Of a stretch of DNA of 64,000 nt, positions 50,696 to 59,943 are shown in pieces. A model generated the notes under the pieces. That model searched no databases. It had not been told where the DNA came from and was given only the letters and a program-made list of their open reading frames with translations. How positions within the stretch are numbered: position 1 is the stretch's first letter; each line of letters starts with the position of its first letter. The position numbers and the translations under genes are program-made. The stretch is from Chryseobacterium sp. MEBOG06 (GTDB taxonomy: Bacteria > Bacteroidota > Bacteroidia > Flavobacteriales > Weeksellaceae): the NCBI RefSeq assembly GCF_021869765.1, contig NZ_CP084580.1, positions 2,108,001 to 2,172,000 of the forward strand, given 5' to 3'.

Positions 50696-51364
50696 ATGAT
50701 TAAAGCAAGAAATATCCATAAATCATATGGTAATTTAGAAGTACTGAAAGGAGTTGATATTCATATCAAAATGGGGGAAGTTGTTTCTATTGTTGGAGAA
50801 TCTGGAGCAGGTAAATCTACATTGCTGCAGATTCTTGGAACTCTTGATCATCCCAGCCAGTCCAATAAATACGATACTGAAATTGCAATAGCCGGAGAAT
50901 CATTTATCAATATGAATGATAAACAGCTGTCTAAATTCAGAAATCAGAATATTGGTTTTGTATTTCAGTTTCATCAGCTTCTTCCGGAGTTTACAGCACT
51001 GGAAAACGTATTGCTTCCGACAAGAATTGCCGGAGCCAATGAGAAAGAAGCACTTGAGAAAGCTTATGCTCTGTTTGAAGATCTGAAGATAGAACAGAGA
51101 TTGCAGCATAAGCCCAATCAGCTTTCAGGTGGAGAAGCTCAAAGGGTGGCTGTAGCAAGGGCTTTAATCAATTCCCCGAAAATTATTTTTGCAGATGAAC
51201 CCACGGGTAACCTGGATTCTAAAAATGCAGACGATCTTCACAGGTTGTTTTTCGATCTGAGGGACAAATACAACCAGACTTTTGTAATTGTGACACATAA
51301 CCCAAACCTTGCGGAGATCACAGACCGGAAGCTTGTGATGAAAGACGGAATGATCATAGAATAA
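50696..51364 (+). CDS. lolD: ABC transporter ATP-binding protein, LolD/MacB type
   Basis: 222 residues. Walker A is [14 protein letters not shown], the Q-loop is [21 protein letters not shown], the signature is [15 protein letters not shown] and Walker B is [13 protein letters not shown], followed by the H-loop [22 protein letters not shown] is characteristic of the LolD/MacB group, which works with four-helix permeases in lipoprotein release or export. The permease is not adjacent, so the symbol is tentative. It heads a unit with an L,D-transpeptidase-like gene, radC and a GNAT-like gene. Confidence 0.88.
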   Translation: MIKARNIHKSYGNLEVLKGVDIHIKMGEVVSIVGESGAGKSTLLQILGTLDHPSQSNKYDTEIAIAGESFINMNDKQLSKFRNQNIGFVFQFHQLLPEFTALENVLLPTRIAGANEKEALEKAYALFEDLKIEQRLQHKPNQLSGGEAQRVAVARALINSPKIIFADEPTGNLDSKNADDLHRLFFDLRDKYNQTFVIVTHNPNLAEITDRKLVMKDGMIIE

Positions 51365-51384
51365 CAGCATCCCAGCTTAACCAA

Positions 51385-51963
51385 ATGATGAAACACTTTA
51401 TTTTCCTTTTTATATCTTTAATTTCCTTTTCAAAAGCTAATTCTCAGCAGTTGAAAACTTTCGATTTGCCCCAGACAAGGGTGGCGGAAGTTAAAAACTA
51501 CATTAAGGGAAAAGAATATAATCAGGGATTGGCGATTTTTATTAACTTTAAAGTACCTTCCGGAAAATACAGGTATTGCATTTACGACCTGAAGAATGAT
51601 AAAATAGTACAGAAAGCTGTTGTATCTCATGGCTCAGGCTCTGTACTTCCAGGCTCTGATGTGCTGAAATTCAGTAATACAGATGGTTCTTATCAGTCTT
51701 CCCTGGGGAAATACTCAGTTGGGGAAAGTTATATCGGAAAATTTGGAAAAGCATATCGCTTAAAAGGATTAGAATCTTCCAACAGCAATGCAATGCAAAG
51801 AGCCATTGTTCTTCATTCGTTTGGATGTATTCCCGATAAAGAATCTCAGTCTCCCGTATGCCTGAGTTTAGGATGTCCAATGCTTTCAGTAAATGCTTTG
51901 AAAGAGTCTGCAAAATATATTGATAAGTCAAAACAGCCGATCATTTTGTACGCGTTTTATTAA
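51385..51963 (+). CDS. Exported L,D-transpeptidase-like protein (murein YkuD_2 family)
   Basis: 192 residues with a signal peptide (MMKHFIFLFISLISFSKANS). The catalytic region shows His144 (AIVLHSFGCI) and Cys164 in SLGCPMLSV, the H...S-x-GC arrangement of YkuD-type L,D-transpeptidases, here in the variant described as murein L,D-transpeptidase catalytic domain family. It would cross-link peptidoglycan stems or attach proteins to them in the periplasm. It begins 20 nt after the ABC gene and 19 nt before radC, so they probably share a transcript. Confidence 0.85.
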   Translation: MMKHFIFLFISLISFSKANSQQLKTFDLPQTRVAEVKNYIKGKEYNQGLAIFINFKVPSGKYRYCIYDLKNDKIVQKAVVSHGSGSVLPGSDVLKFSNTDGSYQSSLGKYSVGESYIGKFGKAYRLKGLESSNSNAMQRAIVLHSFGCIPDKESQSPVCLSLGCPMLSVNALKESAKYIDKSKQPIILYAFY

Positions 51964-51982
51964 TCACCAATAATTTATTTCC

Positions 51983-52660
51983 ATGACTATAAAATTTCTT
52001 GCCAAAGATGACAGACCAAGAGAAAAATTTTTGCAGAAAGGCAAAGATTCACTTTCTGATTCAGAACTGCTGGCCATCATTATGGGAAGTGGAAATAAAG
52101 AGGATAGCGTAATAGAGCTGGCAAGAAAGATCCTGACTTCAGTTAACAACAGCTGGCATCAATTGAGTTTGCTTTCAGCTAAGGATCTGATGAAATTTAA
52201 AGGAATTGGCGAAGCAAAAGCCATCTCTATTATTTCAGCATTAGAAATAGGACGAAGAAGAGCAGGGCAGGAAATTCCCGAAAAATCTATTATTGAAAAT
52301 AGCAAAAGTGCTTATTTAGTTCTCAAAAATCAGCTTTCCGATTTAAGAACTGAAGAATTTTGGGCTATTTTACTTAATAATAGTAATAAAGTAATTCATG
52401 TTTCACAGCTTACACAAGGAGGGATTAGTCAATCTATTGTAGATGTAAGAATTTTGTTTAAAACAGCTCTGGAGCATTTTTCTACAGGAATTATTATTGC
52501 TCACAATCATCCTTCAGGGAGTCTGAAACCAAGCAGGGAAGATATTAGTATCACACAAAAAATAAAAGAAGCAGGAAATTCGTTAAATATTCAGCTTTTA
52601 GACCACATTATTATTACTCAGAATTCATATTATAGTTTCTCGGACGCAGGATTGTTATGA
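51983..52660 (+). CDS. radC: RadC family JAB/MPN-domain protein
   Basis: 225 residues. The N-terminal part has a helix-hairpin-helix (LMKFKGIGEAKAISIISALE) and the C-terminal MPN/JAB domain has the metal site HNHPSGSLKPSREDI (His174, His176 and the following Asp). It was named for DNA repair, but later work does not support a direct repair role; JAB members are usually metal-dependent isopeptidases. Its start follows the transpeptidase gene by 19 nt and its end overlaps the next gene by 4 nt. Confidence 0.93.
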   Translation: MTIKFLAKDDRPREKFLQKGKDSLSDSELLAIIMGSGNKEDSVIELARKILTSVNNSWHQLSLLSAKDLMKFKGIGEAKAISIISALEIGRRRAGQEIPEKSIIENSKSAYLVLKNQLSDLRTEEFWAILLNNSNKVIHVSQLTQGGISQSIVDVRILFKTALEHFSTGIIIAHNHPSGSLKPSREDISITQKIKEAGNSLNIQLLDHIIITQNSYYSFSDAGLL

Positions 52661-53571
52661 TTAGAAGATTGAAATACCATGAAATTGATTTTGTAAAATA
52701 TGCTCATTGTTTAGACCGTTCTGAACAGAGAAAATACAGTGCCTCGAAAGACTTTTTAGATGTTACTTCAGAAAGGCAGTGGGAAGTTTTGGTGTATGGA
52801 AATTACGAAGCTGTAATGCCTGTGCCTTACCTGAGAAAATATGGAGTTAAAATTGTACACAATCCAAAGCTTTGCCAGCAATTGGGGGTTTTTTCAGCTA
52901 AAGATGATGCTGATCTTAATGAAGCGTTTTTAGAATATCTAAAAAAAAATTACCTGATAAGAATCTATTGTTTTAATGATGATAATCATTTCCGTACAAA
53001 AATCCGGATTAAAAAAAATTTTTTACTTTATCCTGATTCTTATGAGGCTATATATGCGAAGTACTCTCCAAAAAGGAAGAGAAAGCTCCGCCTGGATGAG
53101 GAAATTCTAAAAGACTCGGAGATCAGGACTATTTCCTATGATAAGGCCAGAACCTTTATAGAAGCCAATACAATAGGAACGGATAAAGACAGTGACTTGT
53201 TTGATTTTATGAGGATTTTTGAAAGCTTTTATAATTTAAACACTCTGAAATTCACAGCTTTTTATTATCAGAATAAAATTGTCAATGCAATTGCTACTTA
53301 TGGAGATCACTCTATGGTCGCTCTTTTAGGAAATTTTAATGATAAAGATTATGTAAAATTATCCGGAGCATCAGTCTTAATTGATCATATACTTAAGGAA
53401 GTAATTGAAACTCATATTTTTGATTTTGAAGGAGGAGAATTGCCAAATATTGAAGAGTTTTTCAGGGGTTTTCGTCCAGAATTAAGACCGTATGGAATTA
53501 TTGAAAATTCAAAAAAGGACCTTCTTAAGAAACTAGGTAGCCTTATTATGGCAGGAAAAGCTTTTTTATAA
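52657..53571 (+). CDS. GNAT/FemAB-like acyltransferase-fold protein
   Basis: 304 residues. The middle and C-terminal parts (LKFTAFYYQNKIVNAIATYG, YVKLSGASVLIDHILKEVIE, FDFEGGELPNIEEFFRGFRP) look like the second GNAT unit of FemAB and related proteins, where peptide or amino-acyl transfer occurs. YPDSYEAIYAKYSPKRKRKLR resembles the motif before it. The acetyl-CoA loop is not clear, so the donor is uncertain. A role in cell envelope or surface polysaccharide modification is inferred. It overlaps radC by 4 nt (ATGA). Confidence 0.7.
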   Translation: MIRRLKYHEIDFVKYAHCLDRSEQRKYSASKDFLDVTSERQWEVLVYGNYEAVMPVPYLRKYGVKIVHNPKLCQQLGVFSAKDDADLNEAFLEYLKKNYLIRIYCFNDDNHFRTKIRIKKNFLLYPDSYEAIYAKYSPKRKRKLRLDEEILKDSEIRTISYDKARTFIEANTIGTDKDSDLFDFMRIFESFYNLNTLKFTAFYYQNKIVNAIATYGDHSMVALLGNFNDKDYVKLSGASVLIDHILKEVIETHIFDFEGGELPNIEEFFRGFRPELRPYGIIENSKKDLLKKLGSLIMAGKAFL

Positions 53572-53644
53572 TGAAAAGAGTTGTTTAGATTGGTTCTAAT
53601 TAAGCAGGATTCCGTAACTTTATACAATACTTATTAAAACAGTT

Positions 53645-54577
53645 ATGCTACAACAGATTCGTCAGTACAAATTTTCATATATGCTATATAACTTATTCAA
53701 AAAAAGCAAGTTAAAGCATAATATTCCATTATATAAAAAATACGGAATCAATAAGAGCTATTTTTCCAGTATTTCCAGTAAAGATTTTGCTCACCTTCCT
53801 GCTAAAGAAAGAATGGCAGATGATCGTAAGCTGACTGAAACTCCTTTTTACAAAACATTATCAGAAGAAAACAGAGAAAGTGCCCTTCAGTATGATGATA
53901 ATGGCTATATGATTCTCAGAAATTTTTTAAGCCCCGAAGATGCCGATAAGATCAATGCAGAAATCGATAATTTGATGGAAAATGGCACTCTGAAGTTTCG
54001 TTATGGCGGAAAACTTATGTTTGCCATTCATCATTCGGAAATAATCAGGAATATTGGAAATGATAAAAATTTTTTGGAGTTTTTATCTGTTTTGATAGAT
54101 GGGAAAGCAAAATTATTTCAAAGTATTAATTTCATTAATGGCAGCCAGCAGAAGACACATTCTGACAGTATTCACATGACTACCTACCCGTTGGGAGGAC
54201 TTTTGGGAGTTTGGATTGCTCTTGAAGATGTAGATGAAACCAACGGAGCTCTGCACTATATTCCTGGAAGTCATAAACTTCCTTATTTCCTGAATTCTGA
54301 TTATGAAAATGAAGGCTCAGCCTTGAAAATTGGGAAGAAAAGTTATAAAGCATATGAAGAATTTCTTGAAGGAAAGGTAAAAGAACTAGGTTTGAAAAAA
54401 GAAGTTTTTCGGGCGAAAAAAGGTGATCTACTGATATGGCATGCTAATATTCTACACGGTGGAGAGCCGCATACTGATAAAAATAAAACCAGAAAAAGTT
54501 TAGTCTATCACTTTTTTGATCAAAACAGCGTATGCTATCATGAGGTAACCCAGAGACCGGCTTTGTTTGAACTTTAA
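53645..54577 (+). CDS. Phytanoyl-CoA dioxygenase (PhyH) family protein
   Basis: 310 residues of the Fe(II)/2-oxoglutarate oxygenase type. The iron site is His172-x-Asp174 (KTHSDSIHM) and His271 (WHANILHGG), with an Arg in KNKTRKSLVYHF to hold 2-oxoglutarate. Preceding regions (MILRNFLSPEDADKINAEID, GALHYIPGSHKLP) fit the PhyH fold. Such enzymes hydroxylate small molecules, lipids or natural-product intermediates; the substrate here is unknown. It is cytoplasmic, probably with its own promoter, next to two membrane-protein genes. Confidence 0.87.
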   Translation: MLQQIRQYKFSYMLYNLFKKSKLKHNIPLYKKYGINKSYFSSISSKDFAHLPAKERMADDRKLTETPFYKTLSEENRESALQYDDNGYMILRNFLSPEDADKINAEIDNLMENGTLKFRYGGKLMFAIHHSEIIRNIGNDKNFLEFLSVLIDGKAKLFQSINFINGSQQKTHSDSIHMTTYPLGGLLGVWIALEDVDETNGALHYIPGSHKLPYFLNSDYENEGSALKIGKKSYKAYEEFLEGKVKELGLKKEVFRAKKGDLLIWHANILHGGEPHTDKNKTRKSLVYHFFDQNSVCYHEVTQRPALFEL

Positions 54578-54639
54578 TTTTTCAGGCATTTATTTTAAGG
54601 TAACTTTTGTAAGAATGCATTTTTAGAAAGATAGTTTTT

Positions 54640-54647
54640 TACTTTTG
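54640..54647 (+). promoter_or_regulatory. -7 element of the polytopic membrane protein gene
   Basis: TACTTTTG, 19 nt upstream of the start codon. Confidence 0.45.
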
Positions 54648-54666
54648 TATTCTTATAACAGAACGT

Positions 54667-55842
54667 ATGAAAAAAAAGGAAAATATTTTTGTTTTTATAT
54701 TTTCAGTCTATGTATGTATCATGTCATACTATCTTTATACCCATCAGTATTACAATACGGATATGGAGGCCTATATGGGATTGATTTATAAAACAGAATA
54801 TCCTGATATGAAGATCGAAGAAATTCATCAGAAAGTATATGATGAATTGAAAGAAAAAAATCCTCATTTTGCCGGTTTAGATCCCATAAACTCTATGGTG
54901 GAAGAGATAGCAGAAGGTGAAAGCACGTATTATAAGATCATATCAGAAAATCCCAAAGCATACGAAGAAGAATTACAGCTTTTTGCAGTAAAACCGTTTT
55001 ATAATTTCATCAACTGGTGTTTCTTTAAAATTGGGGCTAGCGCTTCTACTTCTACATTTTTAATCTCAATTATTTCATATGCACTGATTCTGATTCTGAT
55101 TTTTTCTTTTTTGATAAAAATTCTGAAAAATTATACCCTTGCTTTTATTATAACGTTCTTATTTTCATTGTTTAAACCCTTGCTAGAGTCAAGCAGACAT
55201 GCCTCTGCGGATTCTTTATCCTGTTTATTGCTGCTTTTAAGCTTTTATGTATTCAGTATCAAAAAGAATTTCCTTGCAGCAAGTATTTTTGCAATGCTGT
55301 GTATTCTTACCAGACCAGAGTATTTTATTTTTTACTCATTCCTCTACGGATTTATATACCTTTACAGAACCAGTCTCCAGATCACAACAAGAACGTTGCT
55401 GGTATCTTATGGATATCTTTTCCTGTCCTTCTTTTTGATACAGGTTTTTAATCAGGTTTCGTGGTCTGTTTTATTTATGAACCAGTTTACAAAAGTGCAG
55501 ATTTATCCTGTATCGCATCCTGATTCATTCCATTTTGCTGATTATCTGCAGTTTATTAAAAGTAATATAATGCTGGAGTTCAATGCTTCATATTTTCCGG
55601 TGTTATTGCTTTTCATAGTCATTATTCTGGCTAATCATTTTTATTTGCAGAACAAAAAAAATCAGGCTCAGGTTTTGTTTTTTGGTATTATTTACTGCAC
55701 AGTCTTTTTAAGATTTCTGGTTTTTCCGTCATTAGTCAACAGGATGATGCTGGGCTATTACCTTTTAATTATACTATCTATAATTTATATACAGAATTCT
55801 AAAGTGGATATCTTTAAAAACTCTTTACAAGACGGAAAATAA
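54667..55842 (+). CDS. Polytopic membrane protein of unknown function
   Basis: 391 residues with about nine predicted membrane helices and a large first loop (residues about 30-110) rich in charge (YPDMKIEEIHQKVYDELKEK). FSLFKPLLESSRHASADSLS and LCILTRPEYFIFYSFLYGF resemble the membrane parts of GT-C glycosyltransferases, where an Asp/Glu pair in the first loop is catalytic (TDMEAYMG, residues around 32), but the match is weak. A glycosyltransferase or a glycan or lipid related membrane protein is possible. No close neighbour confirms this. Confidence 0.7.
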   Translation: MKKKENIFVFIFSVYVCIMSYYLYTHQYYNTDMEAYMGLIYKTEYPDMKIEEIHQKVYDELKEKNPHFAGLDPINSMVEEIAEGESTYYKIISENPKAYEEELQLFAVKPFYNFINWCFFKIGASASTSTFLISIISYALILILIFSFLIKILKNYTLAFIITFLFSLFKPLLESSRHASADSLSCLLLLLSFYVFSIKKNFLAASIFAMLCILTRPEYFIFYSFLYGFIYLYRTSLQITTRTLLVSYGYLFLSFFLIQVFNQVSWSVLFMNQFTKVQIYPVSHPDSFHFADYLQFIKSNIMLEFNASYFPVLLLFIVIILANHFYLQNKKNQAQVLFFGIIYCTVFLRFLVFPSLVNRMMLGYYLLIILSIIYIQNSKVDIFKNSLQDGK

Positions 55843-55846
55843 TTAG

Positions 55847-55854
55847 TAGTTTTG
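55847..55854 (+). promoter_or_regulatory. -7 element of the small membrane-anchored gene
   Basis: TAGTTTTG; it covers the TTG at 55852 and so excludes it as start, favouring the ATG at 55867 or 55870. Confidence 0.5.
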
Positions 55855-55866
55855 CAGTCTAAAATT

Positions 55867-56379
55867 ATGATGAGTCTTTCAGGATATCTACCTTATGCAT
55901 TTGCATTGATTATTGCAATTCCTTTTCTGGTTTTGCTCAGACAATTTGTACATTCATATATCACCCTTAAAAATCAGGAGATTAAACTGCTTACTGTGAA
56001 ATCAAATTCTGAAAATAAGGCACACTCCTATGAAAGAATGACCCTGTTTCTGGACAGGATCAAGCCATCAAACCTGGTCCAGAAATTTGATAAACAGCTC
56101 GCAGTTCATGAATTTATTTTTCTTACAGAGAAGACTATTAATGATGAGTTTGAATATAACTCTTCACAACAGCTTTATATCACAAAAAATTCCTGGAAGA
56201 ATATCGCAGACTCTAAAAATGCTATTATAGATCTGCTTCATAAAACATATGACGGATTGAAAGGAAATGCCGAACTGGAAGAGTTCAAGACTATCTTTAT
56301 CATGAACTATATGGAAGACAACGATTATATTGCGGCAACGATAGAGGATTTAAAAAGAGAAATTTTAATAATAACTTAA
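55867..56379 (+). CDS. Membrane-anchored protein of unknown function
   Basis: 170 residues from the ATG at 55867 (or 55870); a TTG at 55852 lies in the promoter. One N-terminal helix (YLPYAFALIIAIPFLVLLRQF) anchors a soluble, mostly helical part (about 35-170) with ERMTLFLDRIKPSNLVQKFD and a C-terminal acidic stretch. I recognise no family with certainty. It lies 17 nt before ppa and could share its transcript. Confidence 0.7.
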   Translation: MMSLSGYLPYAFALIIAIPFLVLLRQFVHSYITLKNQEIKLLTVKSNSENKAHSYERMTLFLDRIKPSNLVQKFDKQLAVHEFIFLTEKTINDEFEYNSSQQLYITKNSWKNIADSKNAIIDLLHKTYDGLKGNAELEEFKTIFIMNYMEDNDYIAATIEDLKREILIIT

Positions 56380-56396
56380 AAAATAACAGATAAATA

Positions 56397-57008
56397 ATGA
56401 TTCCAAATTTTAAAGCACATCCATGGCACGGAGTTTCTGCAGGAGAAGATGCGCCAAATGTTGTAAACGTATTTGTGGAAATTGTACCTTCAGATACTAT
56501 TAAATATGAAGTAGATAAAGAAACAGGATATTTAAAGGTAGACAGGCCTCAGAAGTTTTCCAATATCATTCCGGCTTTATATGGTTTTGTGCCAAGAACA
56601 TACTGTCATACTGAAGTAATGAAGCTTGCGGTTGAAGCTGGTGCTACTGATGTAACGATGGGTGATCATGACCCTCTTGATATCTGTGTTTTGAGTTCTC
56701 ACAATATTCATGCAGGAGGTTTATTGATGGAAGCTATTCCAATCGGTGGTTTCAAAATGATCGATGGAGGAGAAGCTGATGATAAAATTGTTGCAGTAAT
56801 GATCAATGACCATGCTTTCGGACACTTCAGAGATATTACTGAATTACCTGAAGCAGAAGTTAAAAGATTAATGCATTACTTCCTAACTTATAAAAACCTT
56901 CCTGATGAGCCTGCAAAATGCAGAATCCAGGAGGTATACGGAGCAGAACATGCAAGAAAAGTAATCGTAGCTTCTCAGAAAGACTACGCTGAAAAATTCG
57001 GAGGATAA
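56397..57008 (+). CDS. ppa: Soluble inorganic pyrophosphatase, family I
   Basis: 203 residues. The metal-binding core has KYEVDKETGYLKVDR, YGFVPRTYCHTEVM and the three-Asp signature as GDHDPLDICVL. In most family members the residue after the first Asp is Gly (DGDP); here it is His. The remaining Asp and Lys (DGGEADDKIVAV) are in place, so activity is expected. It hydrolyses pyrophosphate from biosynthesis in the cytoplasm. A membrane pyrophosphatase lies 2.9 kb downstream. Confidence 0.93.
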   Translation: MIPNFKAHPWHGVSAGEDAPNVVNVFVEIVPSDTIKYEVDKETGYLKVDRPQKFSNIIPALYGFVPRTYCHTEVMKLAVEAGATDVTMGDHDPLDICVLSSHNIHAGGLLMEAIPIGGFKMIDGGEADDKIVAVMINDHAFGHFRDITELPEAEVKRLMHYFLTYKNLPDEPAKCRIQEVYGAEHARKVIVASQKDYAEKFGG

Positions 57009-57029
57009 TATTCCTTTCCAGGCATAACA

Positions 57030-57059
57030 AAAAAGCAGATGAATTTTCATCTGCTTTTT
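57030..57059. terminator. Bidirectional terminator between ppa and the outer-membrane protein gene
   Basis: A 13-bp perfect stem (AAAAAGCAGATGA with its complement), 4-nt loop, T-runs on both strands. Confidence 0.88.
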
Positions 57060-57100
57060 GCTTTATATATTTTTGATAGTATTTAAGCCTTTTTGAAATA

Positions 57101-58060
57101 TCAGTGGTTGGTGCTTGGGATTAAGAAATTAAGCCCAACCTGAATGGCGGTTCCTCCAAATCTGTTTTCCACTGCGAAATTTTGAGTGATTCTTCCCATT
57201 AGTCCAATTTTCATTGGAACAATCCAATAAGATGCAAATGCACCAATTCCTGCGATCTGATCAGATGCAAAACCTCCGTTAGTTCCTTTGTCATTACCAA
57301 CCTGAGTTGTGTAGTGGCCAAAAAGACCTATTTCATCACCTCTTGAATCCAAAACAAATGATCCTCCGGCATCTATGGTAAAATGACTCGCTTCTTTAAA
57401 ATCAGTATCTTTTTGCCAGTGATTGACTTCTAAAGTAGTGGCGATACTAAGATTCGTTTTAGAAGTTGGTTTCACTTTTCCGGCTACACGGATGTTGTGA
57501 GACCAATATCCATGTCCGCCATTATCCAGATCATGAGGTTTATATTTTCCTGTAGGGGCCCAAACCCCATAATTTACAGCATAGCTGAACTTTCCTTTGG
57601 TCCAGGATAACCATATTGGCTGAATATACATATCTCCAAACCCAATACTTTTATTGGTGAAAACATAATTTCCTGATCCTGTCTGGCTGGAGTAATAATC
57701 CAGTGCAATATTAGCGGTAGGACTATTCAGGGTAGGGATAATCATCATTCCCCAGTTGGCTCCCAAAACTTTTCCTTTTCCTCCATAAATTGCCATCAGA
57801 ATAAAAGAATTGGTCTTTACATTCTGTTTAATATGTAATTCGGTGGGATTTCCGGGAGCCGGATTAATAAGCTGGTCAGACTTTTGGCCTGAAGCGTTAT
57901 GATAATCCATATTGGCATAGCCATACCAGACAGGAATAATCCATCCCGGATGTGGAGCAAAATAATCATTGGGATTAAAAGAAGATCCTGTATAGTGGCC
58001 CTGTCCAAAAGCAGAAGCTCCTGATATAAGACCAAAAAAAAGTATAATAATTTTTTTCAT
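57101..58060 (-). CDS. Outer-membrane beta-barrel protein, MetA-pathway transporter-like
   Basis: 319 residues with a signal peptide (MKKIIILFFGLISGASAFGQ). The mature part is rich in Gly and aromatic residues in short beta strands (WIIPVWYGYANMDYHNASGQ, PIWLSWTKGKFSYAVNYGVW, GIGAFASYWIVPMKIGLMGR), the pattern of the SphA/MetA outer-membrane family linked to uptake of hydrophobic compounds. No terminal Phe is seen (ends NFLIPSTNH). Substrate unknown. It starts 26 nt after the upstream amidohydrolase stop and likely shares its transcript. Confidence 0.8.
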   Translation of the reverse strand: MKKIIILFFGLISGASAFGQGHYTGSSFNPNDYFAPHPGWIIPVWYGYANMDYHNASGQKSDQLINPAPGNPTELHIKQNVKTNSFILMAIYGGKGKVLGANWGMMIIPTLNSPTANIALDYYSSQTGSGNYVFTNKSIGFGDMYIQPIWLSWTKGKFSYAVNYGVWAPTGKYKPHDLDNGGHGYWSHNIRVAGKVKPTSKTNLSIATTLEVNHWQKDTDFKEASHFTIDAGGSFVLDSRGDEIGLFGHYTTQVGNDKGTNGGFASDQIAGIGAFASYWIVPMKIGLMGRITQNFAVENRFGGTAIQVGLNFLIPSTNH

Positions 58061-58086
58061 GATAAATGGGTAATCAGTAAATGTAT

Positions 58087-59808
58087 CTAGTCTCTTTTGT
58101 ATAGGGTATTACCTTCTTTTATGGTTTCGAGAACTTTAATGTCTCTAAGATTTTCAGGATCTATTGTTAAAGGATTCTGATCAAGGATGACAAAGTCAGC
58201 TAGTTTACCAGCCTTGATAGAACCTTTTCTATCTTCTTCCTGTAATTGATAAGCTCCGTTAATAGTAATTGCTTTTAAGGCTTCAAGAGGGGTAATTCTT
58301 TCATTGGGACCTAAAATCATTCCTGATCTGGTTTTTCTATTCACTGCTGCATATACTGCTGTAATCAAATCGGGTGGTGTAACTGGAGAATCATGATGGA
58401 TTGTAAAAGTAATTCCTGCTTTTAATGCTGAATTGGCCGGACTTATAAAAGAGGCTCTTTCAGGACCAAAAACACTTGAATAATGCCAATCTCCCCACAA
58501 ATAGGCATGGGTGGAAAAATAAGACGGAATTACTCCTAATTCTTTTATTTTTTGAATATGATCAGGGCGGCTGTTCTGTACATGGATTAATGTAGCACGC
58601 AGTTCTGGCTTATAAATATTTTCATCTTTTAACCTTTTAATGACACGTATTGCCTGATCTATTGCAGCATCTCCATTTACGTGAAGCTGTGCCGTTATGT
58701 GATTTTGAAAAAGTGTTTTCAGATCTTCATACAATGTGTCATCGGAGAAGATCGGAAACCCCTTATAATCTTTAGACTGTCCTTCCGGGGGAACTAAATA
58801 AGGCTGAGTAAGCCATGCCGTTTTACCCTGTGGAGAGCCGTCATCGGAAAATTTAAACCCTGCCAACTTCAAATGATTGTCATACTTCATATACTTTGGC
58901 CTAAAAGCCTCGAAATCTTTTTTGAAATATTCATAATCCGGAAAATAAACAACATCCGCTTTAAGGAGATTTTGAGAAGCAGCTTTTTCTAATAGTGCTA
59001 CATTTTCTCCCATTGTCCTTCCGTCACAAATGGTTGTCTGTCCGTAGCTGAGCCATTCGTTCTGGGCTTTCATCAGATTTTCCATAGCATGGGCCTGAGT
59101 ATCCTTACCTTTACTCATCATTTCAGTTATTGTAAGTAAGGCTGTAAAGCTTGCATTTTCCTCTAATTTTCCATTTAATTTTCCAGTTTTCTTATCTCTT
59201 CCAATATGGCCTCCCGCAGGATCTTTTGATGATTCTGTTATTCCCACAAGTTTCAGCATCGCACTGTTGGCTACGCTGGCATGACCTGAAGCATGAATAA
59301 CAATGATAGGATTAGTCTTACTGATTGCATCCAGTTCTGTCTTTGTAGGATGGCGGTGTTCTACCATAATAGCATCATCATAACCATTTCCGATAACAGG
59401 TTGCTTATCGGCGATCTTATTGCTTTTAATGTAGTTTTTGATTGCAATCTGCAGATCTTTAATTGAATTCACAGTACCATAAGGGTCAGGAGACAGATCT
59501 ACCGCGTCCATTGTTCCCGCTCTTGAAGTAAGGTGCCCATGAACATCAATAAAGCCGGGAAGTAAGGTTTTCCCATTCAGATTAATCATCTTAGTCGTTG
59601 GCTCCAAGTAGCGGTCTGCGTCTGACTTCGTTCCCGCAAAAAGTATTTTCCCATCTTTTACTGCTACGGCCTCCACGCGAGCAGGAGTGTTTTCCATCGT
59701 CAGAATAGGTCCTCCAAAATAGAGTATTTCCGCTTTTTCCCTGGGAGCTCTGTTTTGACAACTGCTTATTACAGCTGCTAAAAAAAGAGTGTAGAGTGTT
59801 TTCTTCAT
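58087..59808 (-). CDS. Amidohydrolase family lipoprotein (YtcJ-like)
   Basis: 573 residues with lipobox ISSC (Cys17), so a membrane-anchored periplasmic or surface enzyme. The metal site is seen as GFIDVHGHLTS (HxH), with LHVNGDAAI and LIHVQNSRPD in the middle and FTIHHDSPVTPPD near the end (metal Asp). A beta-sandwich wraps the barrel at both ends (LYFGGPILTMENTPAR, KAGKLADFVILDQNPL). It belongs to the PF07969-type group, which hydrolyses amide bonds in unknown substrates. It precedes the outer-membrane protein gene by 26 nt. Confidence 0.88.
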   Translation of the reverse strand: MKKTLYTLFLAAVISSCQNRAPREKAEILYFGGPILTMENTPARVEAVAVKDGKILFAGTKSDADRYLEPTTKMINLNGKTLLPGFIDVHGHLTSRAGTMDAVDLSPDPYGTVNSIKDLQIAIKNYIKSNKIADKQPVIGNGYDDAIMVEHRHPTKTELDAISKTNPIIVIHASGHASVANSAMLKLVGITESSKDPAGGHIGRDKKTGKLNGKLEENASFTALLTITEMMSKGKDTQAHAMENLMKAQNEWLSYGQTTICDGRTMGENVALLEKAASQNLLKADVVYFPDYEYFKKDFEAFRPKYMKYDNHLKLAGFKFSDDGSPQGKTAWLTQPYLVPPEGQSKDYKGFPIFSDDTLYEDLKTLFQNHITAQLHVNGDAAIDQAIRVIKRLKDENIYKPELRATLIHVQNSRPDHIQKIKELGVIPSYFSTHAYLWGDWHYSSVFGPERASFISPANSALKAGITFTIHHDSPVTPPDLITAVYAAVNRKTRSGMILGPNERITPLEALKAITINGAYQLQEEDRKGSIKAGKLADFVILDQNPLTIDPENLRDIKVLETIKEGNTLYKRD

Positions 59809-59943
59809 AATAATTAATTCAAATAGGTGTGAATAGTAAATTTACAAAATAATATATTATTATGGATGGTTTTTATTAAGTGTTTATAAATTGAGTATAT
59901 TTATAAGACTAATTACATTTTTTTAATATAAAAATAATAAACT

